Assembly: GCA_963748985.1 (NCBI GenBank)
Contig: CAVVKQ010000024.1
Span: forward strand, 1 to 64,000
Source of the DNA: RPQJ01 sp963748985
GTDB lineage: Bacteria > Pseudomonadota > Gammaproteobacteria > Steroidobacterales > Steroidobacteraceae
Direction of reading: 5' to 3'
DNA: 64,000 nt
Both the position numbers and the translations under genes were made by a program. Shown here in pieces: positions 8,329 through 17,075 of the stretch; the first letter of the stretch is position 1, and every line of letters starts with the position of its first letter. The notes below the pieces were generated by a model. The model had not been told where the DNA came from and ran no database searches. It worked only from the letters and a program-made list of their open reading frames with translations.

Positions 8329-9579
8329 TCAATTGACCACCGGCAGCAGGAAGTGATCGTGGACGAATTCAGCCACCTTCTCGCCCTGCTTCCTTGCCGC
8401 TGAGTCTGCGAACCGGAAGTGAATGCCCAGGTAGACGCGCGCGTTCACGCACTGCTGGGCAGCCGCCGAGAATCTCGTGTAGGTACGCGTCTTCTTCACG
8501 GCCAATGGCGCGAGGCTGGTCAACTGGAATGTCATCTGGTCGGTGCCGAAAAACAGGGCAAGTGTGCGCGACATGGCACCCGTGATGTTGTTCGCTCCCG
8601 ACGTGTAGTCCGGATAATTTGGATTGTTGACCAGCGACTGCCACTCACCGTCGCCGGCCGTATCCGGGTTGCCATCCAGTTCACCGTTGCGAATGGCCGT
8701 CACAGGGCGCCAGAAGAAGTAGTGCTTCTTGCTGTCCCAGGCCGTGATGAGTGCATCCGCCCCCGCGAGATTGGCAAGCGCGAAGAGGCGCGCGCGGTCA
8801 CCGATGTGCGGCACGTGCTGCAGCGCGATTTCCCGGATGGCCCGGTTCCACTGCACTGCAAAGTTGTCGGTCCAGAAGTAGGCGATGTCCGTCTGTTCCG
8901 CAGTGCGCGTGCTGTTGGTGAGCGCTCCCTTCGCTTTGACTTCGTTGTAGTCGGCGGTATAGCGAGCGCTGGTCAAATCCGGTGGTGGCGGTGCCCGGAA
9001 CCGGGCCGGGCCAGTCAACGTGAAGGGGTCGAAGGATGCCATCCACGGCACGGCCATCGGCGCGAGCGTCGGTGGCGGCGCAGGGAGGAACGACTCGGTC
9101 GGGCGCCACTGTCCGATCTCGGTGCCGCCAGTGAACGGCGGCGGCAGCGGATTGGGGTCCAGGCGCCGCAACGGCAGGATCATGGCCGCGACCGCCTCGC
9201 CAACGGCGAGGCCGTCGTTGCCGGTCAGGCCGTTGTCGGCAAGGTAAGTGGCATAGGTTGCGTCCAGCGTCGCAGCCTGTGCCGGGTAGAAGCCCACCAG
9301 CACGCCGTGCGCCGCGGCGACGGCCGCTGCCACCTTGCGGCCCTTGGGCTTGACCTCCGCAAAGTAGGGCTCGAATCGCTTCTCGTACGCCTGGATTGCG
9401 TCGTGCACGGCCACCTGGACCAGTGCCATGTCGGCCTGGCCGACTGGCCCCGGGCGTCCGGTAGCAACTGCCGCGGCGGCGATCTCATTCCAGTCGGTCA
9501 CGGCATCGGCATGCGCCGTGGTCCACGGGATGAGTGCGATGCACAGCGAAATTGCTGCAATGCATCCTCGCTTGATCAT
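8329..9579 (-). CDS. Secreted vanadium-haloperoxidase/PAP2-like protein
   Basis: A 416-residue protein with an N-terminal signal peptide cut after THADA. It has the vanadate/phosphate pocket layout of the vanadium haloperoxidase and acid phosphatase superfamily: KKHYFFWRP (K285, R291), then PDYTSGANN, then ARVYLGIHFRFAD (R381, H387). In typical members the middle motif is PSGHA, and its His is the acid-base residue. Here that position is Ala329, so classical haloperoxidase chemistry may be lost or changed. Expected to act in the periplasm; substrate unknown. Stand-alone gene, divergent from the winged-helix/TPR gene. Confidence 0.82.
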   Translation of the reverse strand: MIKRGCIAAISLCIALIPWTTAHADAVTDWNEIAAAAVATGRPGPVGQADMALVQVAVHDAIQAYEKRFEPYFAEVKPKGRKVAAAVAAAHGVLVGFYPAQAATLDATYATYLADNGLTGNDGLAVGEAVAAMILPLRRLDPNPLPPPFTGGTEIGQWRPTESFLPAPPPTLAPMAVPWMASFDPFTLTGPARFRAPPPPDLTSARYTADYNEVKAKGALTNSTRTAEQTDIAYFWTDNFAVQWNRAIREIALQHVPHIGDRARLFALANLAGADALITAWDSKKHYFFWRPVTAIRNGELDGNPDTAGDGEWQSLVNNPNYPDYTSGANNITGAMSRTLALFFGTDQMTFQLTSLAPLAVKKTRTYTRFSAAAQQCVNARVYLGIHFRFADSAARKQGEKVAEFVHDHFLLPVVN

Positions 9580-9823
9580 GGCCGTTCCTCCTCCTTGGTA
9601 TCCGTTCGTTGGCTTGTCGTTGGTTGATCGTCTGCTCGTCGACCGGTGTCACCGGATCGCAGCCGTCGAGCTATACCGCTCGGGCGACCGCAGGGCCATG
9701 GACCGCAGCTGATCTGTGTCTGACATGTTTCTGACTGGACGTCCCGGGTGTATCTTTGGGCCCGTTGTCGGAGCCAGGTGCCAGGGATCGCCCGAGGACT
9801 CGGTGAATTCAGCAGGAGGTCGG

Positions 9824-11317
9824 ATGGATCCATCTCCCGAAATCCGCTTCGACGTCTGGACGCTGCGCACGCAGACAGGCGAACTCCTGAATGCCGGGAC
9901 GCGAGTCCAGCTGCGGCCGCAGCAGGCGCAAGTCCTGGAAGAGTTGCTGGCGAACCCCGGTGAGCTGGTGACACGCGAACAACTCATCGCGCGGCTGTGG
10001 CCCAATCGAGTCGTTGACTTCAGCATGGGCCTGAACAGCGTCGTGCGCAGGCTGCGGGCGGTTCTCGGCGACCATGCCGAAACGCCACGCTACATCGAGA
10101 CGATTCCGCGCCGCGGTTATCGCTTCATCGGTACGGTGGATACGCGACACGCCGTCGACGCCGTTGCCGTCGACGTTCCTGTCCCGTCCATCGTACCGAC
10201 GCGCTGGCACAGGCGACGGTGGCCGGTCGTGGCCGCATCACTGCTGGTCCTGGCGACTGTGGCGGCAACTCACTGGCCGCAACCAGTGGACGATCGTGCG
10301 GGTCGGGCCCCGTCCAGCGTGTCCGCCAACCCGCAGGCGCAGGAGCGATACCTTCGTGCACGGCATTTCCTGCAGCGCCGCACGCCGGGCGATGTCGAGC
10401 GCGCACGGCAGTATTTCGCGGAGTCGCTCGCGATCGATCCCGGCTTTGCACGCGCATGGGCGGGCCTGGCGAGTGCGTGCTGGATCGACACGATCGAGGG
10501 TCGCCTGCCGCAACAGCAGGGATTGTCGAGAGTTCGGCAAGCTGCCGAAAGGGCTCTGGCGATCGATCCGGGACTTGCCGAAGCGCACGTACGGCTCGCG
10601 TACTATCGATGGCGTGTCGGCGACCGCCTCGCGGGAGACAAGCACTTTCGCCAGGCGGTCGAACTCGAACCAGGCGATCCGCTGGTACTCGGTATCGCCG
10701 CCGGCAAAGCCGCATCGACCGGACGGTTCGAAGCAGCGATCGAACTGCAGCGGCGCGCGGTGGAGGCCGAGCCGTTGTCGCTGGCACATCGCGACAATCT
10801 CGTAGCGTGGCTGGTCATGGCTGGGCGCCTCGACGAGGCCGAGGCTGCTTTGCGCAGTCTGCAGGAATTGAGTCCGGCGCCGCGGGATAGCGTCAAAGAC
10901 CTGGCACAGGTGCTGATCCTGCAGGGACGGTTCAACGAGGCGCTGGAACTGGCTGGCAGTATGCAGGACGATGCGGATCGCCTGCTGGCCCGGGCGCTTG
11001 CCTACCATGGGCTTGGCCGCAGTTCGGACTCAGACGCGGCCCTGCGCGCGCTGAACGAGTCCGTGCCGGCAAGCGATCCGATCCGCATCGCCGAGGTGCA
11101 TGCCTATCGAGGCGAATCCGACGACGCCTTCGAGTGGCTGCAGGCCGCGCCCAGTTCTGACTTCGATCAGTCGCGAATCCGGTACTCGCCCTTCCTGAAG
11201 TCGTTGCACCAGGATCCAAGGTGGAACGCACGGATGGAGTCAATGCGTCGACATGGTTCCCGCCTGGAAAGTTCGGTGGAATCGCCTGGACGAACCGGTT
11301 CGGCTGCGCGCGGGTAG
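9824..11317 (+). CDS. CadC-like winged-helix, transmembrane, TPR regulator
   Basis: A 497-residue protein. Residues about 5-105 form an OmpR/CadC-type winged helix (LRPQQAQVLEELLANPGELVTREQLIARLWP, then YIETIPRRGYRFIG). A membrane segment follows at about 131-150 and then a periplasmic region of TPR-like repeats to the end. This architecture is that of one-component membrane-bound transcription activators such as CadC that sense periplasmic signals. The start at 9824 is set by AGGAGG at 9814-9819; longer in-frame starts lack this. It lies 106 bases upstream of the TIR gene on the same strand, so the two may be expressed together. Confidence 0.88.
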   Translation: MDPSPEIRFDVWTLRTQTGELLNAGTRVQLRPQQAQVLEELLANPGELVTREQLIARLWPNRVVDFSMGLNSVVRRLRAVLGDHAETPRYIETIPRRGYRFIGTVDTRHAVDAVAVDVPVPSIVPTRWHRRRWPVVAASLLVLATVAATHWPQPVDDRAGRAPSSVSANPQAQERYLRARHFLQRRTPGDVERARQYFAESLAIDPGFARAWAGLASACWIDTIEGRLPQQQGLSRVRQAAERALAIDPGLAEAHVRLAYYRWRVGDRLAGDKHFRQAVELEPGDPLVLGIAAGKAASTGRFEAAIELQRRAVEAEPLSLAHRDNLVAWLVMAGRLDEAEAALRSLQELSPAPRDSVKDLAQVLILQGRFNEALELAGSMQDDADRLLARALAYHGLGRSSDSDAALRALNESVPASDPIRIAEVHAYRGESDDAFEWLQAAPSSDFDQSRIRYSPFLKSLHQDPRWNARMESMRRHGSRLESSVESPGRTGSAARG

Positions 11318-11423
11318 CAGTCCCATACAATGAAGGACTCGACGTCGTATCGGTTTCTGCCGAGATCAGAACGGTCGTGAGCGACGTCCGGCAGCCGCGT
11401 CCGGAGTGATAATCTCCCCGTCG

Positions 11424-13625
11424 ATGTCGGCCCCAATCCCCGAAGCCGCTTTCCGGTACAGCGCCTTCATCAGCTACAGCCATGGTGACGAGCGGTGGGC
11501 ACGCTGGCTGCAGAAAGCGCTGGAAACCTACCGCGTGCCCTCGCACCTCGCGCACCCGCAATGGGGCGTGGCTTCGCGGCGGCTGTCTCCGGTGTTCCGC
11601 GATCGCAGCGACCTGCCCAGCGCGACCGACCTCGGCGCCCACATCCGTCAGGCGCTGCAGGATTCGGCCAGCCTCATCGTCATCTGCTCGCCCGGCGCAA
11701 GCGCCTCGCGGTGGGTCAACGAGGAGATCCGCTTCTTCAGGAGTCTCGGCCGCGGCGATCGCACCTTCTGCCTGATCGTGGACGGCGAGCCCAACGCGAG
11801 CAGCCTCCCGGGACGGGAGTCACACGAATGCTTCCCGCCCGCCCTGCGCTTCCTCGACGGCGCGGACGGCCCCTCGACCGGGTCGCGCCTCGAGCCGATC
11901 GCGGCCGATGCGCGGCCGGGGCGCGACGGCAAGTCCAACGCACGGCTCAAGATCATCGCGGGACTGCTCGGCGTGGGCTTCGACGTGCTCAAGCAGCGCG
12001 ACCTGCGGCGACGCAATCGGCGGCTGGTCCTGGTCACTGCGTTCGCGCTCGTCCTGACCGGCGTCGTGACGGCGCTCGCGATCGAAGCCCGCATCGCGCG
12101 CAAGGCCGCGGAGCAGAGGCAGAAGCAGGCCGAGGACCTCGTCGCCTTCATGCTGACCGACCTGAACGACCGGCTGCGGGAGGTGCAACGGCTCGACATA
12201 CTCGAGGCGGTGGACAATCAGGCGATGGCTTACTTCTCGGCGCTGCCGGTGCACGACGTCACCGACCAGACGCTTGCGCTGCGCAGCAAGGCGCTGCAGA
12301 AGATCGGCAACGTGCGCCAGGACGAGGGCCAGCTCGCCGCGGCCATGGAGTCGTATCTCGCGGCCTCGCAACTGGGCGCGGAACTCCTGCGACGCTCGCC
12401 TGATGACCCCGAGCGCGAAGCCGCCTACGCCGAGACGCTGAACCACCTGGGCAACGCCCAGTACTTCCAGGGCGATCGCGACCGTGCCCTCGAGAGCTTC
12501 ACTCGCGCGGCGGCACTGCTCACGCGAGCCACGGCCACGCGCCCGCAGGACGACTGGCTGGAAGTCCTGTCCTCGGCCCGCACCAACGCGGGACGGGTGC
12601 TCGAGACGCGAGGGGAATTCGAGGCCGCGAGGAAACTCTATGAGTCCGTCCTCGCGACCGCCACGATGCTGGCGACGCGCCAACCGGCCGATGTCCGGCG
12701 CCAGGCCGACCTCGCGGATGCCCACGACAGCCTCGGCAAGATCGCACTCGAGCAGGGGCAACTCGCGCAGGCCATCGCGGCTTATCGCGACGTGCACCGC
12801 ATCAAGTCGGAGCTGTTGTCCCGCAGCCCGGACGACCGCGACGCGGTCGAACGCCTGCTCATCAGCAATGGCATCCTCGGCCGCACGCTGGCCCTGTGCG
12901 GCGCCGAAGTCGAGGCAACGCAACACGTTCGCGAGGCCGTCGGCGCGGCGAGGACCCTCGTGGCCTTCGACGCAAAGCAGGCCGACTGGCGATTCTGGCT
13001 GGGCAAGTACGGTCTCCAGCTCGGCGGCATTGCGCGCGGCGCAGGCCGCCTGCAGGACGCCGCAGGCCACGACGCCGAAGCCGTTCGGGTGCTCTCTGAT
13101 CTCGTCGCGACCGACGAGACCAACAGCGCGTGGCAGCGCGAGTTGGCGAGCGCGCAGGTGGAGTCGGCGCGGCTGCGGCTCGCCTTGGGCGAATCGGCCT
13201 CGGCCGAGCAACTGCTCGAGGCCGCGCTCGCGACGCTGGCCCGGGAGGGCGAAGCCGGACGGGGCGATCGCAACCTGCGACTGCTCGAGGCACAGGCGCA
13301 CATCGTGCGAGGCCAGCTCGCCGCACGCCGCAACGAGCGGGCCGAAGCGCGCGAGCACTGGACTCGGGCGCGAGAGGTGATCGCGAACGACGTACGCGTC
13401 GGCGCGAACCCGAACTTCCTCTCGGTTCGGGCAAGCGCCCTCTTGCTGCTCGGGGAGGCAGGCGCCGCGCGGCCCGCGATCGACCAACTCGTGGCGATGG
13501 GTTACTACACGCCCGATTTCGCGGCCGTGCTCGCCGCGACGAACATGACTCACCTCGTGACTCCGACCGGAAGACGATGTGGGAACGGCGATTCCTTCGC
13601 CGCCAGTGCGGCAAGGATTCATTAA
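11424..13625 (+). CDS. TIR-domain, transmembrane, TPR protein
   Basis: A 733-residue protein. The TIR domain spans residues about 10-150: FRYSAFISYSHGDERWARWL at its start and SRWVNEEIRFF containing candidate catalytic Glu100/101. A membrane segment at about 200-222 leads into a coiled coil and then a long TPR-type helical region (about 240-700). TIR domains of bacteria can hydrolyse NAD or act as scaffolds. This membrane-TPR arrangement suggests a sensor, but a defence role is only an inference. The start is uncertain: a GTG at 11406 is in frame. The gene is followed 70 bases later by a small beta-rich protein on the same strand. Confidence 0.87.
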   Translation: MSAPIPEAAFRYSAFISYSHGDERWARWLQKALETYRVPSHLAHPQWGVASRRLSPVFRDRSDLPSATDLGAHIRQALQDSASLIVICSPGASASRWVNEEIRFFRSLGRGDRTFCLIVDGEPNASSLPGRESHECFPPALRFLDGADGPSTGSRLEPIAADARPGRDGKSNARLKIIAGLLGVGFDVLKQRDLRRRNRRLVLVTAFALVLTGVVTALAIEARIARKAAEQRQKQAEDLVAFMLTDLNDRLREVQRLDILEAVDNQAMAYFSALPVHDVTDQTLALRSKALQKIGNVRQDEGQLAAAMESYLAASQLGAELLRRSPDDPEREAAYAETLNHLGNAQYFQGDRDRALESFTRAAALLTRATATRPQDDWLEVLSSARTNAGRVLETRGEFEAARKLYESVLATATMLATRQPADVRRQADLADAHDSLGKIALEQGQLAQAIAAYRDVHRIKSELLSRSPDDRDAVERLLISNGILGRTLALCGAEVEATQHVREAVGAARTLVAFDAKQADWRFWLGKYGLQLGGIARGAGRLQDAAGHDAEAVRVLSDLVATDETNSAWQRELASAQVESARLRLALGESASAEQLLEAALATLAREGEAGRGDRNLRLLEAQAHIVRGQLAARRNERAEAREHWTRAREVIANDVRVGANPNFLSVRASALLLLGEAGAARPAIDQLVAMGYYTPDFAAVLAATNMTHLVTPTGRRCGNGDSFAASAARIH

Positions 13626-13695
13626 GCTCGCAGCGTCCGTCTCGGGGTATCTTCCCCGCGGCCTGCTCGCACGACATCAAGAGGGGAGTCGTTCA

Positions 13696-14001
13696 ATGAC
13701 CAAGAAAATCAACCTGCCCTGCAATGGCAGCGGCGGCAACAAAACGATCAAGAAGGAAGCCGACACCATCACGTTCGAGACCAGTGGGAGCTGCACGTTT
13801 ACCGGCTTCAACTTCACGGATGGCTCGGGCAATCCGTACTGCCCGCCGGGCTTCTCGAACAAGACTCCCAGCAACGGCGTTGGTGCGAGCGTTTCCTACT
13901 CTTACGACGGGACGGCCATTCCGGACGGCGGTTACTCCTTCGCATACACCACCACCGCGCCGGAGCTGGGCAACGGGTCGGGGACCATCAAGAACGGCTG
14001 A
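13696..14001 (+). CDS. Small beta-rich hypothetical protein downstream of the TIR gene
   Basis: A 101-residue protein that I do not recognise. It lacks a signal peptide, is rich in Gly, Ser, Thr and Asn, and has alternating hydrophobic patterns (ITFETSGSCTFTGFNFTDG, ASVSYSYDGTAIPDGGYSFAY) suggesting an immunoglobulin-like beta sandwich. Three Cys residues (C9, C32 and C49) are present. A strong ribosome site, GAGGGGAG, lies eight bases before the ATG. Its position just after the TIR-TPR gene suggests a functional partner (inference). Its stop codon abuts the broken end of the opposing truncated gene. Confidence 0.7.
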   Translation: MTKKINLPCNGSGGNKTIKKEADTITFETSGSCTFTGFNFTDGSGNPYCPPGFSNKTPSNGVGASVSYSYDGTAIPDGGYSFAYTTTAPELGNGSGTIKNG

Positions 14002-14309
14002 GAATCCACCGGCTTCCGATCCTTGCCCACAGCCCGCAGGCCCTCGTCTGTATGCAGAACGGGTACTGCTCGGCCCAGAAGCGCGACGTGGAACACGCCT
14101 GCAGCTTTCGCCTTCTCCGCACGCTGTCGGCGAACAGCCTCAGGTGACGGCGTAGAAATCCCGAGCCGTTGGCCCTTCGACTGCGCGGTCAGACCGGCGA
14201 CCGACTTGCCGAGCGTCAGTGCCTCGTTTCGGTCGAATCCAAGACGCTCTGCGACTACTGCAGCCCATAACGTCAAGACTGGTGCTCGATTGATAGTTAC
14301 GGTGTCCAT
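13932..14309 (-). pseudogene. 3'-truncated remnant of a conserved hypothetical protein
   Basis: From the ATG at 14309 the frame reads DTVTINRAPVLTLWAAVVAE and continues RLGFDRNEALTLGKSVAGL. I recall this as the N terminus of a widespread conserved hypothetical family of about 180-200 residues. The similarity continues through ALLGRAVPVLHTDEGLRAVGK, then breaks off at about 14000, exactly at the stop codon of the opposing small gene; the last 20-25 residues are antisense to that gene. The C-terminal third of the family (a KFGDAL-type region) is missing. Most likely a gene cut by a past rearrangement. Identification of the family is from memory and should be searched. Confidence 0.5.
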
Positions 14310-14342
14310 GGCGTGACGCCCCCTGCCGCGCGATACCCGCCG

Positions 14343-14648
14343 TCAACTCTCGTCTCGTCGTCGGGTGGCCGCGCTTGCCTTGTCGAACATCTGCGCCAGT
14401 TGCTCGCTCTGCTTCTGGGTGGGCCGCTTACGGGCGACGCGATGCTGGTACGTCCAGTCGTCCGTCTCTGCGTGCCATGTCGCGAGCACCTTGTTGTGGT
14501 GGCAGGCGATCTCGGTCACCGGAACCGGCGATGCCCTGCTCACGCGCCAGCAACTCTCGCAGACCTGATCTGGTCGTTTCACTTGACTACTCGTTTTCCG
14601 GCCTGGGTTGGCCAACGCAGCATGTGCCGCGACCCGTGCCTCGCGCAA
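14343..14648 (-). CDS. Hypothetical protein upstream of the truncated gene
   Basis: A 101-residue open frame with a Cys/His cluster (VCESCWRV, then EIACHHNK) and a charged C-terminal helix (PTQKQSEQLAQMFDKAS). No family recognised. It ends 33 bases before the start of the truncated gene on the same strand, so the two could have formed an operon. The start codon is unclear and coding status is unproven. Confidence 0.3.
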   Translation of the reverse strand: MREARVAAHAALANPGRKTSSQVKRPDQVCESCWRVSRASPVPVTEIACHHNKVLATWHAETDDWTYQHRVARKRPTQKQSEQLAQMFDKASAATRRRDES

Positions 14649-14691
14649 CCGGACGAATGGTTTGCCCTCAGCGGCAGTGAAATCGTAAGGA

Positions 14692-14740
14692 CAAAACGGC
14701 CCCAGAGGGGCCGTTCGCTTCGATTCGATGGTCGCGGGGG
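14692..14740 (-). repeat. Second copy of tRNA-fMet 3' end and terminator
   Basis: These 49 bases match 17564-17612 with a single mismatch. The shared segment covers the last bases of the initiator tRNA acceptor stem with CCA, the short spacer, and the intrinsic terminator hairpin. The bases beyond it on the tRNA side do not continue the tRNA, so only the 3' tip is duplicated. This is the form expected of an attachment-site scar left by an element integrating at a tRNA 3' end, though no integrase is visible between the copies. Confidence 0.75.
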
Positions 14741-15214
14741 CCTGCTACCGATCCAAGCAATTCCGTTGCTCGGGTCGAATACGCGAATAATTTCGGCCAC
14801 TAAAAGTGTATGGATCAATCGTAGACGTCCCAGCCGAGGACCACGCGTCCGGCCGGAAACGGATCGCCGTCGATCAGTGCGTCAATCATGAATCGGGCTT
14901 TCGGCGCTTTGGGCGACACCTGCGCGGCGTTGCGCAGCGGCCAGGCGGCACCCAGTCGACTCGAGGCGCGGGAGACGGCGGCGCGCGCAGGCAAGGAAGT
15001 CATCAAATTCCCCTGACCAAGAACTTCCCGACTGCATCTTCAGCCGCCAGCACTTCGTCCACGAGTGACGACCCGGAAAGGGTGCAGATCGCGGAAGTTC
15101 AGAGAGTTGCTCATACTTCGAAAAACTCGATGTCATCTTCTGTTTATGTCTGCTTTATTCGAATATCAAAAGACCGGATGATCCGGATTGCCACTCCATA
15201 AACAGGAAACGATC
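14741..15214. other. Gene-poor stretch beside the tRNA-end repeat
   Basis: About 470 bases with no frame I can support. Short open frames occur on both strands but have low-complexity or arginine-rich translations. The AT content rises near 15100-15215, where the promoter of the small membrane protein gene is likely to lie. Confidence 0.4.
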
Positions 15215-15631
15215 GTGTTCTACGTCCTCAGCTGGTCCGTGATGTTCGTCCTTCTCGTGCTTTGGTCGCTCACAGTCTGGACGTTCCACTCGATCGCCGC
15301 GTGGACGGTCTCGAATGCGGGCGTGCTGGCTGAAGGTTCGGGGGCGATCGAGGGCTTGCGTGCGCCGGGGTGGCTCGCGCCCTGGATTCCATCGGAGCTC
15401 ACTCTCGCGGTCAGTTCCACGCTGTCCGCTTTGAATCCGGCCATTGAAGCCGCTCTCGGCCAGGCCCCCGCCTTGGCGGACGGGCTGTCGGCGGCAGTCT
15501 GGGTGGTTTGGGGAATCGGCAGCACCCTGATAGTGATCCTGGGCCTGGTGAGCAGCCGATTGATCACCGTGCTGCGCCGTCGCGCGTCCTTGATTGCGGC
15601 GCCCTCCGTGGGTGCCGCGGCCGCGAGCTGA
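15215..15631 (+). CDS. Small membrane protein of unknown function
   Basis: A 138-residue protein with an N-terminal hydrophobic segment (FYVLSWSVMFVLLVLWSLTVW), a central soluble region and a second membrane segment near the C terminus (VVWGIGSTLIVILGLVSSRL). Not recognised as a named family. The GTG at 15215 was chosen over a TTG at 15188 because AGGAAA lies about eight bases upstream of it. It is convergent with the LysR-type regulator gene. Confidence 0.65.
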   Translation: MFYVLSWSVMFVLLVLWSLTVWTFHSIAAWTVSNAGVLAEGSGAIEGLRAPGWLAPWIPSELTLAVSSTLSALNPAIEAALGQAPALADGLSAAVWVVWGIGSTLIVILGLVSSRLITVLRRRASLIAAPSVGAAAAS

Positions 15632-15697
15632 CAGGATCTCTGGTGCCGATCGATAAACTCGCGTCTTCGCTGGTCGCCGCTGGAGGCGATTGAGGCA

Positions 15698-16612
15698 CTA
15701 CGGCGCGCCCCCGGCTGCGTCCGCCTCGATCTCCTCGAGCAGCGAATGCACGTGGCGGCCGGCCGGGTGGATCAGATACAGCAACTCGCTCAGCTCCTGC
15801 ACGCGACCGACGCGTCGCAGCCCGAACTGCTTGGTGACGTCGGATTCGATCACGGTCGGCACGCAGGCTATGCCGAAGCCGCGCTGTGCCAGCACCTTTA
15901 TCAATGCGCTGTCGTCGCAGCGCGCGACGATACGCGGCGTGACTCCGCGCTGGGCGAGCCAGGCATCTGTCGCGATGCTGAGCGGCGACCCGGCAGACCC
16001 GGCGATCAGCGGTGCGCCTTCCAGGCAAGCGGGGAAGTTGCCGCTCAGCGCCAGGCGCACCTGCGGCGCCGCGACGAAGCTCAGGCCGGACTTCAGCAGC
16101 AGTCGCCCACGCATCGAGCGCGCCAGGGACGGCGGTAAAGGCTGGTCCGCCAGCACCGCGTCGAGCTGGTGCGCAGCGAGCCGTCCGAGCAGCCCGGTGA
16201 CCGTGCCTTCGACGCAGTCGAGCTCGATCCGGTCGCCATGGCGCTTGAGCAGTGGCGCCAGCACGCGCGCGGTCAGCAGCTTCGGCACGCTGTCCGTGAC
16301 CCCGAGGCGCAGCCCCAGGCGGCGCGGTTCGGCGCGACCGGCCATCACGCGACCCAGTTCCGTCCCGAGGGCGAAGATCGACTCCGCGTAGTCACGCGCC
16401 ACCTCGCCGTCAGGCGTCAGCACCAGGCGCCGGCCGGACCGCTCCAGCAGCGTCCGGCCCAGCGACCGCTCCAGCTCGCGCACCTGCGAGCTCAAGGTCT
16501 GCGGGGCGAGGTGCAAGCGCCGCGCGGCGCCCGTCAGCGAGCCCTCACGCGCAACTTCATTGAAGTAGTGCAGGTGCTTTAGATTGATGCGCCCAGAAGA
16601 TAGTTTGATCAT
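15698..16612 (-). CDS. LysR-family regulator, NhaR-like
   Basis: A 304-residue LysR-type regulator: winged helix in residues 8-70 (LKHLHYFNEVAREGSLTGAA, PQTLSSQVRELERSLGRTLL) and a substrate-binding domain to the end. Several features recall NhaR of E. coli, the activator of the Na/H antiporter gene nhaA: PQT in the recognition helix, HQLDAVLADQPLP, FPACLE, and RRVGRVQELSELLYLI near the C terminus. NhaR binding signals are Na and pH. It is divergent from the HPF-like gene with 93 bases between the starts, so that gene is a likely target (inference). Confidence 0.88.
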   Translation of the reverse strand: MIKLSSGRINLKHLHYFNEVAREGSLTGAARRLHLAPQTLSSQVRELERSLGRTLLERSGRRLVLTPDGEVARDYAESIFALGTELGRVMAGRAEPRRLGLRLGVTDSVPKLLTARVLAPLLKRHGDRIELDCVEGTVTGLLGRLAAHQLDAVLADQPLPPSLARSMRGRLLLKSGLSFVAAPQVRLALSGNFPACLEGAPLIAGSAGSPLSIATDAWLAQRGVTPRIVARCDDSALIKVLAQRGFGIACVPTVIESDVTKQFGLRRVGRVQELSELLYLIHPAGRHVHSLLEEIEADAAGGAP

Positions 16613-16705
16613 CAGGTTTTCTCGAAGAATAGCGCATGAATATTCTCATTTATTCTGGTTCTTGTCGCTCGTAAGATCGACCGGCAACTCAACGGAGGAA
16701 CCGTC

Positions 16706-17050
16706 ATGAAGGTCGACGTACATGCCCGCCGCTTCAAGCTGACTGAGTCGCTGCGCCATGCGGTCCATCGCGAGATCGCGCAACTGGTCCAGGCGCTCGG
16801 CGCCGGCATCACCCGGGTGTCGGTACGCCTGTTCGACGTGAATGGCCTGCGCGGGGGCCCGGACAAGGGCTGCCTGGTGCACGCTCAGTTCACCGACGGC
16901 ACCTCGATCGTCGGCAGCGACGTGGACGCGGACCTGTACCGCTCGGTGCCGGCCGCGTTCGAGAAGGTGCTGCGCAGCCGGCGCATGAACCGCGCGCGCC
17001 GCCACACGCTGCGGCGGCACGACCCGCTGGCGCAACTGAACCCCGTCTAA
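16706..17050 (+). CDS. HPF/RaiA-family ribosome-associated protein
   Basis: A 114-residue protein of the ribosome hibernation factor family: VDVHARRFKLTESLRHAVHREIAQLVQALG, then ITRVSVRLFDVNG and a C-terminal Arg-rich tail (RRMNRARRHTLRRH). Short HPF/YfiA proteins bind the decoding centre of the 30S subunit and stabilise idle ribosomes in stress. This one is divergent from a NhaR-like regulator, which suggests control by salt or pH stress. A good ribosome site (GGAGGAA) precedes the ATG. It is followed 25 bases later by a small membrane protein gene. Confidence 0.8.
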   Translation: MKVDVHARRFKLTESLRHAVHREIAQLVQALGAGITRVSVRLFDVNGLRGGPDKGCLVHAQFTDGTSIVGSDVDADLYRSVPAAFEKVLRSRRMNRARRHTLRRHDPLAQLNPV

Positions 17051-17075
17051 GGGCCGACACCTCCGGAGTATCGGC

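Noticed and set aside
14806..15201. Plus-strand open frame of 131 codons
   Set aside because: Low-complexity Arg/Gly/Ser-rich translation, no ribosome site, and a competing short frame on the other strand; neither is convincing.
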